A stretch of 64,000 bases of DNA from Tessaracoccus defluvii (lineage in GTDB: Bacteria > Actinomycetota > Actinomycetes > Propionibacteriales > Propionibacteriaceae), in assembly GCF_014489575.1 (NCBI RefSeq), contig NZ_CP060789.1:3348001-3412000 (forward strand), given 5' to 3'. This document shows positions 56,577-64,000 of this stretch, piece by piece. The stretch's first letter is position 1; every line of letters starts with the position of its first letter. The notes beneath the pieces were generated by a model, which saw nothing but the letters and a program-made list of their open reading frames with translations, had not been told where the DNA came from and made no database searches. Position numbers and translations under genes: made by a program.

Positions 56577-57554
56577 GTGTCTCTCCGTGAAGCCCAGGAA
56601 CGGCTGCCCCTGATCGTCAAGGTGGCGCGGCTCTACCACGAGCACGGGCTACGTCAGCCCGAGATCGCTGCCCGCCTCAACATGTCCCAGTCCCGCGTGT
56701 CGCGACTGCTGAAGGAGGGGCTCGAGACAGGAATCATCCGCACCATCGTCGTCGAGCCCGAGGGCATGTTCAGCCAACTCGAGGACCGCGTCTGCGCCGC
56801 GTTCGGGCTCCGCGACGTCGTCGTCGCCGGGGGCGTAGACGAGGAGAACGAGTCGGAGGCGGCGCTGCTCAGCGCCGTCGGCAGCGCCGGCGCCAGATAC
56901 CTCGAGTCGACGATGCTGCCCACCGATCGCATCGGCCTGTCGTCCTGGTCGGCCTCCCTGCTCGCCGTTGTCGAGGCCATGACCCCGCGCACCACCCGCT
57001 CGGCCGAACGCATCGTGCAGGTCATCGGCGGCGTCGGAGAACCCCGTGCCCAGGTGCAGGCCACGCGCCTCGCCGATCGTCTCGCCCGGGTCACCGGCGC
57101 CGAGATCGACTATTTCCACGCTCCGGGCGTGGTCGCCAGCCAGGCCATCCGTGACTCCCTGCTGTCCGACCGGCAGATCAGCGGCGTGCGCGACGAATGG
57201 GAGCGCCTGACAATGGCGCTCGTCGGCATCGGCAGCGTCCAGCCGTCCGAACTGCTGGTCTCCTCGGGGAACACACTGCCGGAGGACGACCTGCGCTCAC
57301 TCGCCGATCAGGGCGCCGTCGGCGACGTCTGCCTGAACTTCTTCGACTCCGACGGAGTGCTCGTCGAGTCCGACCTCGTCGGCCGGACCCTCGGTATCGA
57401 CGCGGCCACGCTGAAGGCCATCCCGCGTCGAATCGGGGTCGCGGCCGGGCGGCGCAAGCTGGACGCGATCCGGGCCGCGCTGAAGGGCGGCTGGTGCGAC
57501 GTGCTGATCACCGACTCGAACACCGCGGAGGCGCTGCTGCCGCCGGAGCAGTGA
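56577..57554 (+). CDS. SorC/DeoR-type sugar-binding transcriptional regulator
   Basis: 325 residues. N-terminal helix-turn-helix LYHEHGLRQPEIAARLNMSQSR-type region (LRQPEIAARLNMSQSRVSRL), then a sugar-binding domain (about 60-320) with VQVIGGVGEP, ALVGIGSVQPSELL and a C-terminal RRKLDAIRAAL. SorC regulators sense phosphorylated sugars. The GTG at 56577 is chosen: CTACCT lies six bases upstream (leaderless) and the protein then starts at family sequence; the ATG at 56514 would add unrelated residues and cover the promoter. It is expected to control the divergent GH127-RLP-kinase-GH78 operon. Its 3' end is part of a terminator stem. Confidence 0.88.
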   Translation: MSLREAQERLPLIVKVARLYHEHGLRQPEIAARLNMSQSRVSRLLKEGLETGIIRTIVVEPEGMFSQLEDRVCAAFGLRDVVVAGGVDEENESEAALLSAVGSAGARYLESTMLPTDRIGLSSWSASLLAVVEAMTPRTTRSAERIVQVIGGVGEPRAQVQATRLADRLARVTGAEIDYFHAPGVVASQAIRDSLLSDRQISGVRDEWERLTMALVGIGSVQPSELLVSSGNTLPEDDLRSLADQGAVGDVCLNFFDSDGVLVESDLVGRTLGIDAATLKAIPRRIGVAAGRRKLDAIRAALKGGWCDVLITDSNTAEALLPPEQ

Positions 57555-57570
57555 TCCGGCGGCAGCAGCG
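57532..57570. terminator. Bidirectional terminator at the SorC 3' end
   Basis: Perfect 16-bp stem (CGCTGCTGCCGCCGGA with its complement) and a seven-base loop GCAGTGA that contains the regulator's stop codon. It lies between convergent genes. Confidence 0.75.
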
Positions 57571-57578
57571 ATGGTCGA

Positions 57579-58252
57579 TCAGCGGGAGACGGGGAACCGC
57601 TCCCAGACGCGGTGCTCCGCCAGCAACCCGGTCAGGTCAGCCAGGGCCTCCTGAGGGTCGGCGACGATGACACCGGGTGCCTTCGCGGGCACCGAGGCAG
57701 CCTCGAGGACCGTCGCGCAGTCGGGCACGACCGCGATGGCCTTGCAGTGCCGGAACATCTCGCCGACGATCTTCGTCACGCGGGGATCGACGGGAGTCGC
57801 ACCCGGCTCGAAGCCGGCCTTCGCGTCGAAGCTGGGCAGTTCCTCCGGCTGCGGAGCGCCGAGCACCAGCAGTGAATCGAACTCGACCGACGCGGCAGTC
57901 AGGAGAGTGCGGTCGATCGCGACGTCACCGATCCTGCCGCCCCGGGGCGCCGTCACCAGAGGCATCATGCCAGCCGCCAGCACGGCCTCGCGGGCCTGCA
58001 GTACCGCCCCGGCGGGGGTGTCCGGGGCGACGATGAGCCCCACCTTCCGACCCTCCACCGGCCACGTGCCCCCCAGCTGCGAGATGGCGGGGCTGGGGAT
58101 CACGTCGGCGGGCGCCTCGATGCTCGGCTCTGCTGGGAGGATTTCGGCGGCGGAGGCGGCACCGGCGCCGTCGGCTCCTCCAGCGGGGGATCGGCTATCC
58201 CCGGTCCGGCGAGAAGCGGTTCGGTGTGGTGGGGGTCTGGCTTGTCTGCCAT
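57579..58252 (-). CDS. Catalase-tail/DJ-1-like protein without catalase domain (apparent frameshift)
   Basis: About 224 residues after repair. The start MADKPDPHHTEPLLAGPG resembles the N-terminal arm of large-subunit catalases; the proline-rich part leads to AEILPAEPSIEAP, then a C-terminal domain of the DJ-1/PfpI fold as at the end of HPII catalases (GRKVGLIVAPDTPAGAVL, LVTAPRGGRIGD, CKAIAVVPDCATVLEAA, APGVIVAD). The ~500-residue heme core is absent. One base is missing in 58144-58162. AAGGAGAA lies about four bases before the ATG. It is 13 bases after a BrkB-like gene and shares its sigB-like promoter. A role in oxidative stress is inference. Confidence 0.72.
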
Positions 58253-58265
58253 GGGGTTCTCCTTG

Positions 58266-59393
58266 TCAGTGGGTGTCGAGTGGACCCTTGCGGTCCTTGT
58301 CAGCTTCGGATTGGCGGTCCTCCGGATCGGCGCGCAGCTCCCGGGCCTGGTCGACGAGCTTCTGGTTGCGGTCAGCGAGCTTCTCCGCCGCGGTCGTCTC
58401 GCGCGGAGGCAGCTGGATCGTCTCCTCGGCCGGCAGACCGCCCTGGAGCTGTCGTCCGCGTTCGATCTCCGCATCGATCTCGGCGCCCAGCAGCAGCACC
58501 GTGTTGATGATCCACAGCCCGAGCAGCAGCACGATCACCGACCCGATGACGCCGTAGGTGGCGTTGTAGGAGGCGAAGTTCGTCACGTAGACGGAGAAGA
58601 GCGCCACAGCGATCGCCGACGTGACCAGCGCGATGACGGCGCCCAGACTCACCCAGCGGAACCTGGGCTGCTTCACGTTGGGGCTGAAGTAGTACAGCAT
58701 CGCGATGGCCACCACGGCCAGGGCCACCACGACCGGCCACTTGGCGATGTTCCAGATCAGGACAGTCGTCTCCCCGATCCCGATCAGGTTGCCGATGCTG
58801 CGGGCCACGGGGCCGGACAACACCAGCGCCACCACCATGAGCACGATGATTACGACGATGGCGACGGTGAGCAGCAGCATCTGCGGCTTGTGCTTCCAGA
58901 AGGGCCGGCCCTCCTCCACCTCGTAGATGCGGTTCATCGCGCGGGAGAAGGCACCGACGTAGCCCGAGGAGGCCCAGAGAGCGCCGAGGATGCCCGTGAC
59001 GAGCGCCAGCCCGGCGCCGGACTGTGTGGCCAGGCCGGAGATGGGGCCGCTGAGGAGCTCCGAGACGTCCTCGGGGGCGAACTGGGCGATCCACTCGTTC
59101 AACGTCTCCGCTGTGCGTTCCCCCTGTCCGAACACGCCGAGCAGCGACACCACTGCCAGCAGCATCGGGAACAGCGACAGCACCGAGAAGAACGTCAGCC
59201 CGGCGGCGAGATCAGTCACCTTGTCCTTGGAGAACTCGGAGACCGCCCGCTTCGCGGCATAGAACCACGCGGGTCGACTCATGTCGGTGGGCGACTCGGG
59301 CTTGCGTGGATCGTCCGGGTACGGCGCGTTCGCGGCCTTGTCCCGGGTCTGCTTCACCGACTCGGGCGCTGCGGCCCCCCTAACGTCCGGCAT
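58266..59393 (-). CDS. YihY/BrkB family membrane protein
   Basis: 375 residues. Six membrane helices of the BrkB/UPF0761 fold (about 60-320): LAAGLTFFSVLSLFPMLLAV, WASSGYVGAFSRAMNRIYEVEE, and RFRWVSLGAVIAL. The C-terminal tail is charged (EIERGRQLQGG to DKDRKGPLDTH). The function of the family is unresolved. GGGAGG lies four bases before the ATG at 59393; the upstream open frame has no family sequence. A sigB-like promoter lies 69-94 bases upstream, which suggests a general-stress operon with the catalase-tail gene. Confidence 0.88.
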   Translation of the reverse strand: MPDVRGAAAPESVKQTRDKAANAPYPDDPRKPESPTDMSRPAWFYAAKRAVSEFSKDKVTDLAAGLTFFSVLSLFPMLLAVVSLLGVFGQGERTAETLNEWIAQFAPEDVSELLSGPISGLATQSGAGLALVTGILGALWASSGYVGAFSRAMNRIYEVEEGRPFWKHKPQMLLLTVAIVVIIVLMVVALVLSGPVARSIGNLIGIGETTVLIWNIAKWPVVVALAVVAIAMLYYFSPNVKQPRFRWVSLGAVIALVTSAIAVALFSVYVTNFASYNATYGVIGSVIVLLLGLWIINTVLLLGAEIDAEIERGRQLQGGLPAEETIQLPPRETTAAEKLADRNQKLVDQARELRADPEDRQSEADKDRKGPLDTH

Positions 59394-59461
59394 CTGACCT
59401 CCCAGCTGAGAACGGACGCCGCCGCCGTGGGGGAGGGTCGGCGGCGGTCGTCGCCTCGTCA

Positions 59462-59487
59462 CTACCCCGAAGGCGGGAACCGCAAAC
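59462..59487 (-). promoter_or_regulatory. sigB-type stress promoter of the BrkB operon
   Basis: On the minus strand GTTT (59487-59484), 16 bases, GGGTAG (59467-59462). Both half-sites match the csbD promoter at 5433, including the TG that follows. Confidence 0.6.
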
Positions 59488-59502
59488 ACGCATGCCGGGG
59501 AT

Positions 59503-59558
59503 GCCCTGACCGGCGGATCCGGCGGCATTGTGGCCGGGCGGATCCATCCGGTCAGGGC
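59503..59558. terminator. Inverted repeat after the carboxylase gene
   Basis: Arms GCCCTGACCGG and CCGGTCAGGGC (11 bp, perfect) enclose 34 bases that hold two direct copies of GGCGGATCC. It lies 16 bases past the carboxylase stop and upstream of the BrkB promoter, and is a likely terminator. Confidence 0.5.
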
Positions 59559-59573
59559 GTGGGAGACCGGCTC

Positions 59574-64000
<4,427 letters not shown>

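Overview
The window reads as a chromosomal segment of a high-GC actinobacterium, most likely of the Propionibacteriales. The reasons are strong G/C third-codon bias, a mycothiol-dependent formaldehyde dehydrogenase, arsenate reductases of the type paired with mycothiol/thioredoxin, a Flp/Tad pilus locus of actinobacterial layout, many leaderless start codons and sigB-like promoters. Genus cannot be fixed from sequence alone. No tRNA, rRNA, CRISPR, IS element or phage gene was seen.

Layout. 1-5188 (minus): Tad/Flp pilus operon (cpaB, cpaE, tadA, tadB, tadC, small pilin-like peptide, partial membrane protein). 5.4-5.9 kb: sigB-type stress pair (csbD, small membrane protein) with a terminator. 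6.5-13.5 kb: secreted metalloprotease, alcohol dehydrogenase, MFS permease, mycothiol formaldehyde oxidation operon (mscR, MBL hydrolase, shortened class V aminotransferase), ribose-phosphate pyrophosphokinase. 13.6-25.4 kb: two CNNM/CorC proteins, CtaA-like protein, acyl-CoA synthetase, AlkZ-like protein, helicase, UMF1 permease, citrate synthase. 25.5-31.8 kb: two overlapping LacI regulators followed by GH127 and GH31 glycosidases. 31.8-35.3 kb: divergent arsenic locus with an ArsR-ArsC fusion. 35.4-38.4 kb: ABC exporter and DUF2207 protein. 38.4-48.7 kb: a block flanked by two inverted copies of a 90-bp structured repeat, holding an FAD oxidoreductase, an apiosidase-like glycosidase, a GH2 beta-galactosidase and a sugar ABC importer without its own ATPase. 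48.7-57.6 kb: an operon of GH127, RuBisCO-like protein, DUF1537 kinase and a racemase-GH78 rhamnosidase fusion, read away from a divergent SorC-type regulator. 57.6-59.5 kb: a stress operon (BrkB-like protein and a catalase-tail/DJ-1 protein) with a second sigB-like promoter. 59.6-64.0 kb: the C-terminal three quarters of a single-chain acyl-CoA carboxylase.

The glycan genes form a plausible system. Rhamnosidase, beta-L-arabinofuranosidases, beta-galactosidase, a GH31 enzyme and an apiosidase-like enzyme would release plant side-chain sugars, the ABC importer takes up sugar, and the RuBisCO-like protein plus DUF1537 kinase resembles pathways for four- and branched five-carbon sugar acids such as D-apionate. 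This is inference from families and gene order.

A technical point affects every reading of this window. Eleven genes carry 14 apparent single-base deletions, all in the same direction and most in or beside short G/C runs. This looks like systematic homopolymer shortening in the assembly. These genes are therefore annotated as full-length CDS with the frameshift position noted.
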